The position numbers and the translations under genes are program-made. A DNA stretch of 64,000 nucleotides from Spartobacteria bacterium (GTDB taxonomy: Bacteria; Verrucomicrobiota; Verrucomicrobiia; Chthoniobacterales; UBA10450), in contig PLCM01000015.1 of assembly GCA_003134765.1 (NCBI GenBank), forward strand, positions 3,421-67,420, given 5' to 3'. Of the stretch, positions 8,615-17,160 are shown in pieces; the first letter of the stretch is position 1; the number at the start of each line of letters is the position of its first letter. The notes below the pieces were generated by a model that worked only from the letters and a program-made list of their open reading frames with translations, had not been told where the DNA came from and did no database searches.

Positions 8615-9358
8615 ATGTCGATCGCTGCGGGAGAAAAAAATCGAACATCGCTGGCCCTTGGATGGGAGGCAGCGAAAGCGAACGCCATTCCCGCTTTCAT
8701 TCTTCAGGGCGCGATGCTGGCGGTTCTCATCTCGTATTATCTGAGCCCGGCCTGCGCGAATTTCCTCAACCGCCTCGCGCATTATAAAGAGCGACACGGC
8801 CTTCTCTTCGTCGTCGTCGCGGCGGTCCTGGCGGGAGCGATCGTGCCGGAGCTGTTCGTGATCCTCTTCTTTCAAAAAGGGCGGCTGCGTACACAAAATG
8901 TCCGCAATCTTGCTTTCACGATCCCGACGTGGGGCGTGGACGGAATCCTGGTCGACCTGATGTATCGCCTGAACGCAGTTTGGTTCGGAGAGGTGGTGAC
9001 CGTCTGGGTTGTCATTGCGAAAATCCTCGTCGACCAGCTCGGTTACAATCCGTTCTTCGCGGCGCCGGCGGAGGTTCTCGTTTACGAATGGAAGAACGAA
9101 GGGTTCTCCTGGAGATCGGTTCGGCGTGCGCTGACCTGGGCGCATTACCAGGACAAGATCGTTCCGACTTTGCTCGCCACCTGGGCGGTCTGGGGGCCGT
9201 TGATGGCGATCATTTATTCGCTGCCCTATCCGTTGCAGTTCCCGCTCTTCAGTATCGCGCTCACTTTTTGGGTTCTCCTCCTGACCTACATGACCAATCG
9301 GTTCGCAGGAAAGATCGAGGCCGATGCACCCCCGGCGCTTTCGATCGCGAAACCGTAG
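8615..9358 (+). CDS. Multi-pass membrane protein resembling the Mpv17/PMP22 family
   Basis: 247 residues from the ATG at 8615, chosen because the longer frame from 8534 runs back into the palindromic repeat. About four hydrophobic segments are visible. The C-terminal half has the layout of Mpv17/PMP22 proteins: KILVDQLGYNPFF (the K..DQ...P element), then a tryptophan-rich stretch TWAVWGPLMAIIYSLP, then FWVLLLTYMTN. Known: Mpv17-family proteins are best described in eukaryotic organelle membranes as channel-like proteins. Whether this bacterial protein is a true homologue is inferred from motif spacing alone. Followed by the gene at 9406. Confidence 0.6.
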   Translation: MSIAAGEKNRTSLALGWEAAKANAIPAFILQGAMLAVLISYYLSPACANFLNRLAHYKERHGLLFVVVAAVLAGAIVPELFVILFFQKGRLRTQNVRNLAFTIPTWGVDGILVDLMYRLNAVWFGEVVTVWVVIAKILVDQLGYNPFFAAPAEVLVYEWKNEGFSWRSVRRALTWAHYQDKIVPTLLATWAVWGPLMAIIYSLPYPLQFPLFSIALTFWVLLLTYMTNRFAGKIEADAPPALSIAKP

Positions 9359-9405
9359 TGCGAGGTGGACGAAGGCGAGGAAGCTGGCATCGTTTGCGTC
9401 CACCA

Positions 9406-9903
9406 ATGAGATCGCACGAAGTTTTTGAGAGAATGTCGCCCGCGCTGGCCGCGCAGATTTTCACTTTTCTGCAGACCGAACAGAAGCCGGTTTACAAAGC
9501 CGCGATCCAGGGCCTCGCGAACCAGCGAAATTTGCGCGGAGTTTTCATCGAGCGGAAACCGCCGGCCGAGCGCTTCCCCTGGATGCAGGCAGCTTTCAGC
9601 CGCAAGATCAGCGAATCGCTCGCCAGCCATGTTCTGCAGGCGTGGCTGCTCGGCGCCCACAAGCAAATGCTCTGCGACTTTCTCGACGCCCTGGAAATCA
9701 AGCATGGCGAGGACGGAACCGTGGACGAACTTCCTCAGGCGCCGCCGAAGGAGAAAATCGCCGCGGCGGTCTCGGGACTTCTCGCAAAATATTCAGGAGA
9801 AAGCGTGGCCGTGTATCTGCATGCGTTCCGAGACATGGACAGCACTGTCCAATGGTCCGCCTTGGATGAAATTCTCGCGGAGGAGCCGCGGCTGAAATTG
9901 TAG
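9406..9903 (+). CDS. Conserved-looking hypothetical protein
   Basis: 165 residues from the ATG at 9406 (MRSHEVFERMSPALAAQ); ATG 9433 is an alternative, and neither has a clear Shine-Dalgarno. The protein looks soluble and mostly helical, with an EKIAAAVSGLLAKYSGESVAVYLH segment near residues 115-140 and an acidic C-terminus. No known domain is recognised. It lies 47 bp after the Mpv17-like gene on the same strand, so the two may be cotranscribed. The frame upstream of 9406 is a shadow of the preceding gene. Confidence 0.55.
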   Translation: MRSHEVFERMSPALAAQIFTFLQTEQKPVYKAAIQGLANQRNLRGVFIERKPPAERFPWMQAAFSRKISESLASHVLQAWLLGAHKQMLCDFLDALEIKHGEDGTVDELPQAPPKEKIAAAVSGLLAKYSGESVAVYLHAFRDMDSTVQWSALDEILAEEPRLKL

Positions 9904-9910
9904 CTCTTAG

Positions 9911-10002
9911 TCCCGGTCATCCCGAGCGAAGTCGAGGGATCCCGTGGAATCACCGTCACGTGTCTCGACGGGGTCCCTCGACTGCGCTCGGGATGACCGG
10001 GA
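9911..10002. repeat. Inverted repeat, family 'TCATCCCGAGCGAAGTCGAG'
   Basis: The left arm TCCCGGTCATCCCGAGCG and onward is matched by CGCTCGGGATGACCGGGA. The arms span about 32 bp each with two or three mismatches. Further copies lie at 17161-17296 and 60272-60461. It fills the start of the 421-bp gap between convergent genes. The stretch 10003-10265 shows no gene, only GC-rich sequence with short GGCGCC-type palindromes. Confidence 0.8.
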
Positions 10003-10265
10003 GTCGCTTAGCGCTAAAAGCGCGCTCGGATCCAAGCCTGAGGTATCGCCCCAGGATTCATGATCGGATGACGAACCGGCGCCGAAAGCGCGATTCAGCG
10101 CATCGTTTCACAGTCAATCCCATACAATTTGGCGGGAATGAATCGCGCTTTCAGCGCTGGCGGTTGGGCGTTGACCGATCCTGGGGCGCCGCCCCAGGCT
10201 ATTTATGAACGCCGCGCCTTTGGCGCTAGACACATTCGCGTAACGCGCGGTCCTCTCACTCATCA

Positions 10266-10324
10266 ACGCCGTCCTCTGCGGCGTCCCAAAATTCTACGGA
10301 CGGGACAGAGCCCGTCCCTCCAAT
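10266..10324. repeat. Double-hairpin repeat, family B (degenerate left arm)
   Basis: The right arm GACGGGACAGAGCCCGTCCC matches copies at 29459-29520 and 63542-63604. The left arm has drifted to CGCCG-TCCTCTG-CGGCG but still forms a hairpin. It ends at the stop codon of the HAD gene and may terminate both convergent transcripts. Confidence 0.65.
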
Positions 10325-11101
10325 TTATTTTGTAAAATAAAGCAGCGCCTCGTGGATCCCGGCGCCGCAGTCTTTCGAGGCAACATATCCGCCGCCCGAT
10401 TTCACCACTTCCTTCACCTCGGGAATGGCGTTCGCCGGACACGCCGGATAACGGGCGAAGCGGCCATCGAGCATCGAGATGTCGTTGTGGTGATCGCCCG
10501 CCGCGAAGATTTCTTCACGCGAAATCTCGAGGAGCCGGGACAACTCCGCGAGCGCCGCGCCCTTGTGGTAATCGGCATGGCAAAACCGCAGGTAAACGGT
10601 GTTTCGCTGATAATGAAACTTCGGCTGTTTTTCGCGCGCCTGATCGATGAACTGGGTCACGCGTTCCAACTCAGCCTCATTCTCCGCAACAAGGCCTTCG
10701 AGACCCGCGCTGTGGTAAAGCAGGCGCGCTTTCGTCTTCCGGTTCACAAAATCGACCACTTCCGCCAGGACCGATTCGGCCGAATGAAAAAGCTCCGCGT
10801 GATCGCGCGCCACCCGTTCGTTCCAATCCCCAAACGGCTCCCATTTGTCACCGTTCGGAGAGGGCCGAAAAACGTCGCGTTCGCTCGTCAGAATGAAATC
10901 GGGATGGATCGGAAACTCGAAATCGGTCAGGCCTGACTCGAGCAGATCGACGGAGCGACCGGTATTGATCGCCCAGAGAACGCCGTCGCCCTGCAGCCTC
11001 TCAATATACTCCATGCATCGCCGATCCAGGACCGGGTCGCTCCCGTGCGCGACGAGGGTCCCGTCGAAGTCGGTGCTGAGGAGCCGAATGTTGGAAGCCA
11101 T
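10325..11101 (-). CDS. HAD-superfamily phosphatase (Cof / sucrose-phosphatase-like)
   Basis: 258 residues. HAD motif I is STDFDGTL (nucleophile D11, acid/base D13), motif II NTGR, motif III a lysine in YHKGAALAEL, and motif IV GDHHNDISM. The mid-protein cap section fits the C2b cap of Cof-type and sucrose-6-phosphate phosphatase-like enzymes. Known: these hydrolyse sugar phosphates or similar small phosphates; the substrate cannot be read from the sequence. It ends against a family B repeat and stands alone on its strand. Confidence 0.85.
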   Translation of the reverse strand: MASNIRLLSTDFDGTLVAHGSDPVLDRRCMEYIERLQGDGVLWAINTGRSVDLLESGLTDFEFPIHPDFILTSERDVFRPSPNGDKWEPFGDWNERVARDHAELFHSAESVLAEVVDFVNRKTKARLLYHSAGLEGLVAENEAELERVTQFIDQAREKQPKFHYQRNTVYLRFCHADYHKGAALAELSRLLEISREEIFAAGDHHNDISMLDGRFARYPACPANAIPEVKEVVKSGGGYVASKDCGAGIHEALLYFTK

Positions 11102-11241
11102 GGCGGTCTGAATCTAGAAGTGGATGCGGGGTCCGCAATCCGCCTTCGCTGAGGCCGGGGCGGATGAAGACGCTTTTCACCTCTTTCGACGGGGAACCTC
11201 AGATGCCTTGCTCGTTGCGGCCGTCAGGCTAAGCTCGGGTA

Positions 11242-11526
11242 ATGAAATCGGCCTACGAACTGGCGATGGAACGCCTCGAAAAAAAGGCGCCGAGCGTCGC
11301 CTTGACCGCCGAGCAAAAGGCTCAGATCGCGGAGATTGACTCGACATTTAAGGCGCGGATCGCAGAGCGCGATTTGTTCCTGAAAGAACAGATCGGCAAG
11401 GCCCGGGAGGCCGGAAATCTGGAAGAGGCAGACACGCTCCAGAAGCAATTGACCATCGACCTCCGGCGGTTGCAGGAAGATGCCGAGGCGAAAAAAGAGA
11501 AGCTGCGGGCCACGTTTTCGGCCTGA
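11242..11526 (+). CDS. Small charged coiled-coil protein, unknown
   Basis: 94 residues, almost wholly helical and highly charged (ERLEKKAPSVALTAEQKAQI, then LQKQLTIDLRRLQEDAEAKK). Heptad-like spacing suggests a coiled coil. No signal peptide, membrane segment or catalytic motif. Codon use matches the neighbours, and the frame is the only sensible one in this stretch. Function not recognised. Confidence 0.6.
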   Translation: MKSAYELAMERLEKKAPSVALTAEQKAQIAEIDSTFKARIAERDLFLKEQIGKAREAGNLEEADTLQKQLTIDLRRLQEDAEAKKEKLRATFSA

Positions 11527-11886
11527 CAACGACAAATTTTGGCGCTTTCGCTCCTGGCTGCCCCCGGGGCGGTGATCCCACAGCAGCATAATGGCACGGC
11601 GAATTGCGCCGCCCGAGGGAGGGGATTCCTCATTTCTGCAGCCTTTTTTGGGGTGGGAAAAATTTTGCGGCAAAACTCTTTTTTTCCTTGCTTCTATAGG
11701 AGCGCCCGCCGTAAAAGCAGGGCCGGCAGGAAAAATTTTCCCAAGGGCATAAGAATTGTTATTGACGTTGAGAATCAATTATGACAAATATGGGAAACAT
11801 AAGAGATACCCGTGACTGCAAAGGTTGTGGAAGCGGAACTCAAAGTGAATCGCAATAACAAACAGGAATCAGGAGAAAATAATAAA
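11527..11886. other. 360-bp intergenic region with an AT-rich leader
   Basis: No gene is evident. The right half is much more AT-rich than its surroundings (poly-T at about 11681-11689; GGAAAAATTTT occurs twice). TTGACG at about 11764 followed 17 bases later by CAAATA is a possible sigma-70-type promoter for the PEP-CTERM-like gene, but the -10 match is poor. An AGGAG lies about 13 bases before the ATG at 11887. The in-frame extension back to 11812 lacks a signal peptide at its start and is probably leader. Confidence 0.35.
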
Positions 11887-12663
11887 ATGATCAAACGGAA
11901 CTTCATCAACGCAGCTATTGTCGCCGCAGGCATGCTGGTAGCGGCGGCTGCCAACGCAACGGTGATCGATTTATCAAGCGGCCCGCCCGCGAGCGGGACC
12001 ATCAACGGCGCGCTTTTTTTCGCTAGCGATCAGCAACCTACGGGCACTGGTATTTTTGACCCGTTCCTCCGCGTGCAACAGCAAGGAAATTCCACATTCG
12101 AGCAAGGCTACAACACGGATGGCGGCTTTCCATTCGACGACAAGAATCCGCACAATTTTCAACATAGTGTGGAACTGTCCTCGCTCGCGCAGTTCAATAT
12201 TAATGGGACCGAGTACTTCAAATTCACTCTCGATGCGAATCAGAGCGGCACAACTGCTCACAAGTTCGCGCTGGATCGGTTGCAGTTCTACACGTCGAAC
12301 GATCCGAGTCAAACGACCCAGGTAGTCAATCCGGATGGAACTCTGAATTTGGGACATTTGGCCTACAATCTCGACGCCGGTGGCAATAACTCCGTTATTA
12401 CTACTGCGACAGGGAGCGGGAAGGCCGATCTCGTTGCTTACCTTCCGGTTTCCGATTTTAACCTGAAGGACAAGTATTTGATTCTCTACTTCGCCTCCGG
12501 TGATACGATTGCGGCCACTGGCGGATTCGAGGAATGGAACGCTGCATCCGGTGCGTCCCCGGTTCCGGAAATGAGCGCTCTTTTCCCGATCGTCGGCTTG
12601 CTCGTGGCGGTTGGTTCGACCAGCATCCTGCGCCGTCGCCGGATGGCCCGGCTGAATTCGTAG
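11887..12663 (+). CDS. PEP-CTERM-like exported protein
   Basis: 258 residues from the ATG at 11887. It has an N-terminal signal peptide (INAAIVAAGMLVAAAANA), a middle of low-charge, Asn/Gly/Thr-rich beta-type sequence, and a C-terminal sorting signal: PVPEMSALFPIVGLLVAVGS followed by LRRRRMARLNS. This is the tripartite PEP-CTERM pattern (short P-E motif, hydrophobic span, basic cluster), with M in place of the usual second P. Known: such proteins are processed by exosortase and associate with exopolysaccharide. No exosortase is in the window. An ideal terminator follows. Confidence 0.8.
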   Translation: MIKRNFINAAIVAAGMLVAAAANATVIDLSSGPPASGTINGALFFASDQQPTGTGIFDPFLRVQQQGNSTFEQGYNTDGGFPFDDKNPHNFQHSVELSSLAQFNINGTEYFKFTLDANQSGTTAHKFALDRLQFYTSNDPSQTTQVVNPDGTLNLGHLAYNLDAGGNNSVITTATGSGKADLVAYLPVSDFNLKDKYLILYFASGDTIAATGGFEEWNAASGASPVPEMSALFPIVGLLVAVGSTSILRRRRMARLNS

Positions 12664-12696
12664 GCAGTTTTCTTTTTTCTTATCTCCATTGTTTGG

Positions 12697-12731
12697 CGGA
12701 GGCGACAGTGATCCTGTCGCCTCCGTTTTTT
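12697..12731 (+). terminator. Rho-independent terminator after the PEP-CTERM-like gene
   Basis: CGGAGGCGACAG, loop tgatc, CTGTCGCCTCCG, then six T. A perfect 12-bp GC-rich stem with a U-tract, 33 bp past the stop codon. Confidence 0.92.
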
Positions 12732-12806
12732 GTACCCGGAAAGTCTTTCGAATCGGCGATTGCCAACGCTGCCTGGGCACGCCTAAGTTAGCGCCCCTTT
12801 GAGATT

Positions 12807-13775
12807 ATGTTTGCGCTCCAACCCGAGATGAAGGTCTTCAGCGGCTCCGCCAATCTGGAGCTCGCGCAACGGATTTGCGAGTGTATCGGCACGCCTCTGG
12901 GCCAGGCCACGATCAGCTCATTTCCGGACGGCGAAACCTACGTCAAAATCGAGGAGAACATTCGCGGCCGCGATGTTTTCATCATTCAGCCGACCTGCCC
13001 GCCGACGAACCAGCATCTCATGGAGTTGCTCATCATGGTGGATGCGGCGCGCCGCGCCAGTGCCGATCGGATCACGGCCGTTATTCCGTTCTTCGGCTAT
13101 GCCCGGCAGGACCGGAAGGATCAGCCGCGGGTGCCGATCACGGCGAAGCTCGTGGCGAACCTGCTCTACGCCGCGGGGGTGAGTCGGGTCCTGACGATGG
13201 ATCTGCACGCGCAACAGGTGCAGGGATTCTTCGACATTCCGGTGGACCATCTCTATTCGATGCCGGTCCTGTTGAAATACCTGCGGACCCGCCTGACGCG
13301 CAAGACTGTGGTCGTTTCTCCCGATGTGGGCGGTTTGAAGATGGCTTCCGCCTACTCGCAGGCGCTGGGCGCGAACCTCGCGATCGTCGCCAAGCAACGC
13401 AAGAGCGCGACGGAAACAAAGGCGCTTTACGTGATCGGCGATGTTGAAGGCTGCGATGTCCTTCTGGTGGACGACCTGACGGAGACCGCCGGCACCCTCG
13501 CGTCCGCCGCGAAGGTCCTGAAAGAGCACGGCGCCTTGCAGATTTACGCGGGCGTCGCCCATGCGGTCCTGGTGGATATCGCGATTCCCCGGTTGCAAAA
13601 ATCCCAGATCGAGGAATTAATAACCACGAACAGCACGCCCGTGCGGCCGGTGGAAGGATTCAAGACCACCGTGCTTTGCGTCTCCGAGCTTCTCGGCGAA
13701 GGCATGAAACGAATCCACAACGACGAATCCGTTTCCTCGCTGTTCAAGATCGATAACGACGGTAAAGGAAATTGA
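12807..13775 (+). CDS. prs: Ribose-phosphate pyrophosphokinase (PRPP synthetase)
   Basis: 322 residues. Makes PRPP from ribose-5-phosphate and ATP for nucleotide, His and Trp synthesis. Visible: the flexible-loop and ATP regions (FFGYARQDRKDQPRVPITAK), MDLHAQQVQGFFDIPVDHLY, and the PRPP loop DVLLVDDLTETAGT, which has TET where DMIDTAGT is more usual. The ATG at 12828 (MKVFSGSANLEL) matches the usual family start better than 12807; neither has a strong Shine-Dalgarno. First gene of a probable operon: rplY begins 3 bp after its stop. Confidence 0.95.
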   Translation: MFALQPEMKVFSGSANLELAQRICECIGTPLGQATISSFPDGETYVKIEENIRGRDVFIIQPTCPPTNQHLMELLIMVDAARRASADRITAVIPFFGYARQDRKDQPRVPITAKLVANLLYAAGVSRVLTMDLHAQQVQGFFDIPVDHLYSMPVLLKYLRTRLTRKTVVVSPDVGGLKMASAYSQALGANLAIVAKQRKSATETKALYVIGDVEGCDVLLVDDLTETAGTLASAAKVLKEHGALQIYAGVAHAVLVDIAIPRLQKSQIEELITTNSTPVRPVEGFKTTVLCVSELLGEGMKRIHNDESVSSLFKIDNDGKGN

Positions 13776-13778
13776 AAC

Positions 13779-14471
13779 ATGGCTAAGCAGGCAAAACTTA
13801 CGGCGGAACCACGAACGGCCCTTGGGCGTTCAGCGGTGCGAAAATTGAAGGCGAGCGGCTCGGTGCCCGCGGTCATGTACGGTTCGAAGGACAAACCGGA
13901 GGCCCTCCAGATTTCCCGGCGCGATATCAACGCGCTGCTCAGTCACGCGGCCGGCGAGAATATTTTGGTGGAACTGGAGATCGCCGGGAAAAGCCGGCTG
14001 GCTCTCGTTCAGGAAGTGCAGCATGCGCCGCTCGGCGGTGCGGTGTTGCACGTCGATTTCCATGCCGTTTCCCAGGATGAAGTGATCCAGGCCGAAGTCC
14101 CGCTCGAGCCGACTGGAATCGCGAACGGGGTCAAGAACATGGGTGGCTTGCTCGAACAGAATCTGCGTTCGCTCGCCATCGAATGTTTGCCGCGCGATTT
14201 GCCGGATGTCCTCCGCGTCGACGTTTCCGCGCTCGACATCGGCGATTCCATTCACGTCCGTGAGATTCAACTGCCCTCCGGTGTGAGCACCCGCGTTCAG
14301 CCCGACCTGACCGCGTTCTCGGTCCTCGCGCCGACGGTGGAGGAAGAGCCGGTGGCTGCGGTTGCGGAAGCTGCGGCGGGGCCGGAAGTGATTCGCGAGA
14401 AGAAGGAAGAACCGGAAGCAGGGGCGACTTCCGGCGGCGCGGCCCCGAAGGAAAAAGAGCAGAAGAAATAG
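13779..14471 (+). CDS. rplY: 50S ribosomal protein L25/TL5 (CTC family)
   Basis: 230 residues, the long CTC form: an N-terminal 5S-rRNA-binding domain (AEPRTALGRSAVRKLKASGS, VPAVMYG) and a C-terminal TL5-type beta domain (VPLEPTGIANGVKNMGG, then VDVSALDIGDSIHVREI). The tail is a low-complexity Glu/Ala/Lys stretch, normal for this family. It starts 3 bp after prs and precedes pth, the common prs-rplY-pth arrangement. Confidence 0.95.
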   Translation: MAKQAKLTAEPRTALGRSAVRKLKASGSVPAVMYGSKDKPEALQISRRDINALLSHAAGENILVELEIAGKSRLALVQEVQHAPLGGAVLHVDFHAVSQDEVIQAEVPLEPTGIANGVKNMGGLLEQNLRSLAIECLPRDLPDVLRVDVSALDIGDSIHVREIQLPSGVSTRVQPDLTAFSVLAPTVEEEPVAAVAEAAAGPEVIREKKEEPEAGATSGGAAPKEKEQKK

Positions 14472-14504
14472 GGGGTTCGAGCGCGCTGCGCCCGATGTTA
14501 TTTA

Positions 14505-14556
14505 GGCGGCGAAGCCGCATAGTGTTTGGCAGCGCCCGCGGAGCGGCCGATCCACC
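14505..14556. repeat. GCGGC-GAA-GCCGC hairpin repeat between rplY and pth
   Basis: A hairpin GCGGC-GAA-GCCGC (14506-14518) is followed by a GC-rich degenerate arm ending GCGGCCGATCCACC. The same arrangement occurs at 38296-38346. It sits inside the prs-rplY-pth cluster and could modulate readthrough into pth. Confidence 0.6.
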
Positions 14557-14562
14557 CATCGC

Positions 14563-15174
14563 ATGTCTACTTCAAGTCCGGTTCGATTGGTCGTGGGCCT
14601 CGGGAATCCGGGAGCGGAATACAACGGCACCCGCCACAACGTCGGTTTCGCGGTCGTGGACCGTCTGGCCTCGGAATGGGGCCTGGCCTGGCAGCACGAG
14701 AAAGCCTGGCACGCGCTCCGGATCAAAGGGGAGAAGGCGATTCTGGTCAAGCCCACTAGCTATATGAATCGGAGCGGAGAACCGCTCCAGGCAATTGCGC
14801 AGTTTTACAAGATCGCTCCCGCCGAAATTCTGGTGGTTCTCGATGACATGGCCCTCGAGCTGGGACGCCTCCGCCTCAGGCCGGACGGCGGGACCGGCGG
14901 CCATAATGGTCTTGAATCGATCATCGTCCAATTCGGCACCGAAGAAATTCCCCGGCTCCGGGTGGGCATTGGCGCGGCCCCGGCCCGGGGCGCGGTCGAT
15001 TATGTTCTGGGCCGTTTCTTCGAAGAAGAGCGTCCGCTCGTCGAAAAAACCATCTCCCGCGCGGCGGACGCGGTGAAATGCGCGATTGACAACGGGCTGC
15101 TTTCCGCGATGAACCAGTTCAACAAAAATCCCGAATCAGAACAGCCCGATGACGGGCCTCCAAAAGAATCATGA
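14563..15174 (+). CDS. pth: Peptidyl-tRNA hydrolase
   Basis: 203 residues. Releases tRNA from stalled peptidyl-tRNA. All catalytic positions are visible: N15 and H25 (GLGNPGAEYNGTRHNVGF), D94 (VVLDDMAL) and N115 (DGGTGGHNG). Length is normal plus a short polar tail. Its stop overlaps the rpsF ATG by 4 bp (ATGA), so the two are translationally coupled. Confidence 0.96.
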   Translation: MSTSSPVRLVVGLGNPGAEYNGTRHNVGFAVVDRLASEWGLAWQHEKAWHALRIKGEKAILVKPTSYMNRSGEPLQAIAQFYKIAPAEILVVLDDMALELGRLRLRPDGGTGGHNGLESIIVQFGTEEIPRLRVGIGAAPARGAVDYVLGRFFEEERPLVEKTISRAADAVKCAIDNGLLSAMNQFNKNPESEQPDDGPPKES

Positions 15175-15509
15175 AGAATCGTTATGAAGCTTTGCTCGTG
15201 CTCAACACACAGGGCAAGGATGACACCGTGAAGGACGTGGTCGATCGCCTCGAGTCCGAGTTTCAAAAGGAAGGCGCCGAGATCGAGCAGGTGCAAAAAA
15301 TGGATAAGCGCCAGTTTTCCTACGTCGCCGGCGAACTCGATGCCGGTCACTATGTGAATTTTATTTTCCACGCCGACTCGCAGTTGATCACCAAGCTGCG
15401 CGCGAAGTTCAAACTCGACCCGGAAGTCTACCGGCAGCACTACCAGAAGCTGCGCCCGAAGGTGGAGAAGAAGGAACGGAGCGCGAAAAAGTTGGCCGAG
15501 GCCAGTTAA
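15171..15509 (+). CDS. rpsF: 30S ribosomal protein S6
   Basis: 112 residues with the S6 fold pattern: YEALLVLNTQGKDD at the first strand, a helix rich in E/K, QFSYVAGELDAGHYVNFIF and a basic C-terminus. It overlaps pth by 4 bp and precedes ssb by 18 bp. The usual partner rpsR (S18) is not present downstream; ssb is followed by dprA. Confidence 0.94.
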   Translation: MKNRYEALLVLNTQGKDDTVKDVVDRLESEFQKEGAEIEQVQKMDKRQFSYVAGELDAGHYVNFIFHADSQLITKLRAKFKLDPEVYRQHYQKLRPKVEKKERSAKKLAEAS

Positions 15510-15527
15510 TTCCGCTAGAAAAGCGGC

Positions 15528-15986
15528 ATGGCCAGTTTTAATAAAGTTATCCTTCTCGGAAACCTCACCCGCGACCCAGAGGTCCGATACACCCCCAAGG
15601 GAACAGCCGTCACGGAATTGGGCATGGCCGTGAACCGCGTTTACACCGCGGAAAACGGCGAGAAACGCGAGGAAACGACTTTCGTCGACGTGACTTTGTG
15701 GGGCCGGACTGCGGAAATTGCCGGCGAGTATTTAAAAAAGGGGCGCCCGGTTTTCATCGAAGGGCGCCTGCAACTCGACACCTGGGACGACAAGACATCC
15801 GGACAGAAACGGAGCAAGCTGAAAGTCGTCGGCGAAGGGCTTCAACTCCTGGGCGGCCGTCCTGGTGGCGGCGGCAGTGGCGGTGGAGGAGATGAGGAAA
15901 GTTCAACTCCCTCCCGTTCCAGTAAGCCAGCCCCTCCTCCCAAGGCCGCTCCCTCCGGTGCGGACGAGGACGAGATTCCGTTCTGA
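15528..15986 (+). CDS. ssb: Single-stranded DNA-binding protein
   Basis: 152 residues. OB-fold N-terminus (MASFNKVILLGNLTRDPEVR, TFVDVTLWGRTAEIAGEYLK, FIEGRLQLDTW), a Gly/Pro/Ser-rich linker, and the conserved acidic tip DEDEIPF that recruits replication and repair proteins. It follows rpsF as in many bacteria. A small GCCCTA-AATTGG-TAGGGC hairpin lies just after it at about 15999-16016 without a T-tract. Confidence 0.96.
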   Translation: MASFNKVILLGNLTRDPEVRYTPKGTAVTELGMAVNRVYTAENGEKREETTFVDVTLWGRTAEIAGEYLKKGRPVFIEGRLQLDTWDDKTSGQKRSKLKVVGEGLQLLGGRPGGGGSGGGGDEESSTPSRSSKPAPPPKAAPSGADEDEIPF

Positions 15987-16047
15987 TCGAGTTGGCCGCG
16001 CCCTAAATTGGTAGGGCGAGACTCTGTCGCGCCGCGCCGTTGAATCG

Positions 16048-17148
16048 ATGACCCCCACCGAAGCCTGCATCGCGCTCAACATGCTTCCGACCATGGGGCC
16101 GGTGCGCCTGCGGAAGTTACTGGAAGTTTTCGAAACGCCCGATCGTATTCTCTCGGCGCGGCGCGATGCCTTGCGCTCAGTCGAAGGCATTGGCCGCGAA
16201 GTTGTCGATCAAACCGTCAATTGGGAAACGATTGTGGACCTCCCGGCGGAGCTGGCCCGCATCCGCGACTTCGGCGCCAGCGTGATCACCGCTGAATCAG
16301 CGCTCTATCCGCGGCAGCTTCGCGAGATCCACTCGCCACCCATTGTCCTTTACGTCTGGGGCGAGCTGACCGAGCGCGATCAACACGCCATCGCGGTGAT
16401 CGGTTCGCGGCGCACCACGCATTACGGACTGGAAGCGGCAAAAAGACTTTCCTACCAGCTCGCCTACGCCGGTCTCACCGTGATCAGTGGTCTGGCGCGC
16501 GGGATCGACACGGCTGCGCATCACGGCGCGCTCGCGGCGAAAGGCCGCACCGTGGCCGTCATCGGTTCCGGTTTATCGAAGTTGTATCCGCCGGAGAATG
16601 CCGCGCTGGCCGAAAAAATTCGGAGCGGCAACGGCGCCGTCGTCTCCGAGTTTTCAATGGAGATCGAGCCCGATCGCCAGACCTTTCCGATGCGCAACCG
16701 CATCATCAGCGGTTGGAGCCACGGAGTGCTGGTTGTGGAAGCCGGCCTAAACAGCGGCGCCCTGATCAGCGTCACGCAGGCGCTCGAGCAAGGGCGCTCG
16801 GTTTATGCAGTGCCCGGTCATATCAATGCGCCCAGCGCCCAAGGCTCGAACCGGCTTATCCAGCAGGGCGCGAAGTTGGTAATGGACGCGAGCGATATCC
16901 TCGATGACCTGCAAATTCTGCTGCCGGAGACAAGGCCTTCGCCGGCTGCAGCCGTGCGGTCGTTACCCGCCTTGAGCGAGGAAGAGCGCCGCGTCTACGA
17001 TGCGATCCGCGAAACTGAAACTTCTATCGACGACATCGCCACGAAAGCCGACCTGCCAAGCGGCACCGTCTCGTCCATCCTCTTGCACCTGGAGTTGAAG
17101 CGCCTGGTGAAACAGCTCCCGGGCAAATATTTCGTGAAACTCGGGTAG
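16048..17148 (+). CDS. dprA: DNA processing protein DprA/Smf
   Basis: 366 residues. It has an N-terminal HhH/SAM-like region, the Rossmann-like DprA core (IAVIGSRRTTHYGLEAAKRL, SGLARGIDTAAHHGAL, VIGSGLSKLYPPEN, FPMRNRIISGWSHGVLVVEA) and a C-terminal winged helix (IDDIATKADLPSGTVSSILL). Known: loads RecA on incoming single-stranded DNA during natural transformation. 61 bp after ssb and probably co-transcribed, which suits a shared single-stranded-DNA role. Confidence 0.95.
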   Translation: MTPTEACIALNMLPTMGPVRLRKLLEVFETPDRILSARRDALRSVEGIGREVVDQTVNWETIVDLPAELARIRDFGASVITAESALYPRQLREIHSPPIVLYVWGELTERDQHAIAVIGSRRTTHYGLEAAKRLSYQLAYAGLTVISGLARGIDTAAHHGALAAKGRTVAVIGSGLSKLYPPENAALAEKIRSGNGAVVSEFSMEIEPDRQTFPMRNRIISGWSHGVLVVEAGLNSGALISVTQALEQGRSVYAVPGHINAPSAQGSNRLIQQGAKLVMDASDILDDLQILLPETRPSPAAAVRSLPALSEEERRVYDAIRETETSIDDIATKADLPSGTVSSILLHLELKRLVKQLPGKYFVKLG

Positions 17149-17160
17149 CCGAAAACTCTC

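Noticed and set aside
11755-11800. Possible Fur-like box (GAGAATCAATTATGA) before the PEP-CTERM-like gene
   Set aside because: The match to the Fur palindrome is poor and no iron gene is nearby; the AT-rich leader makes chance matches likely.
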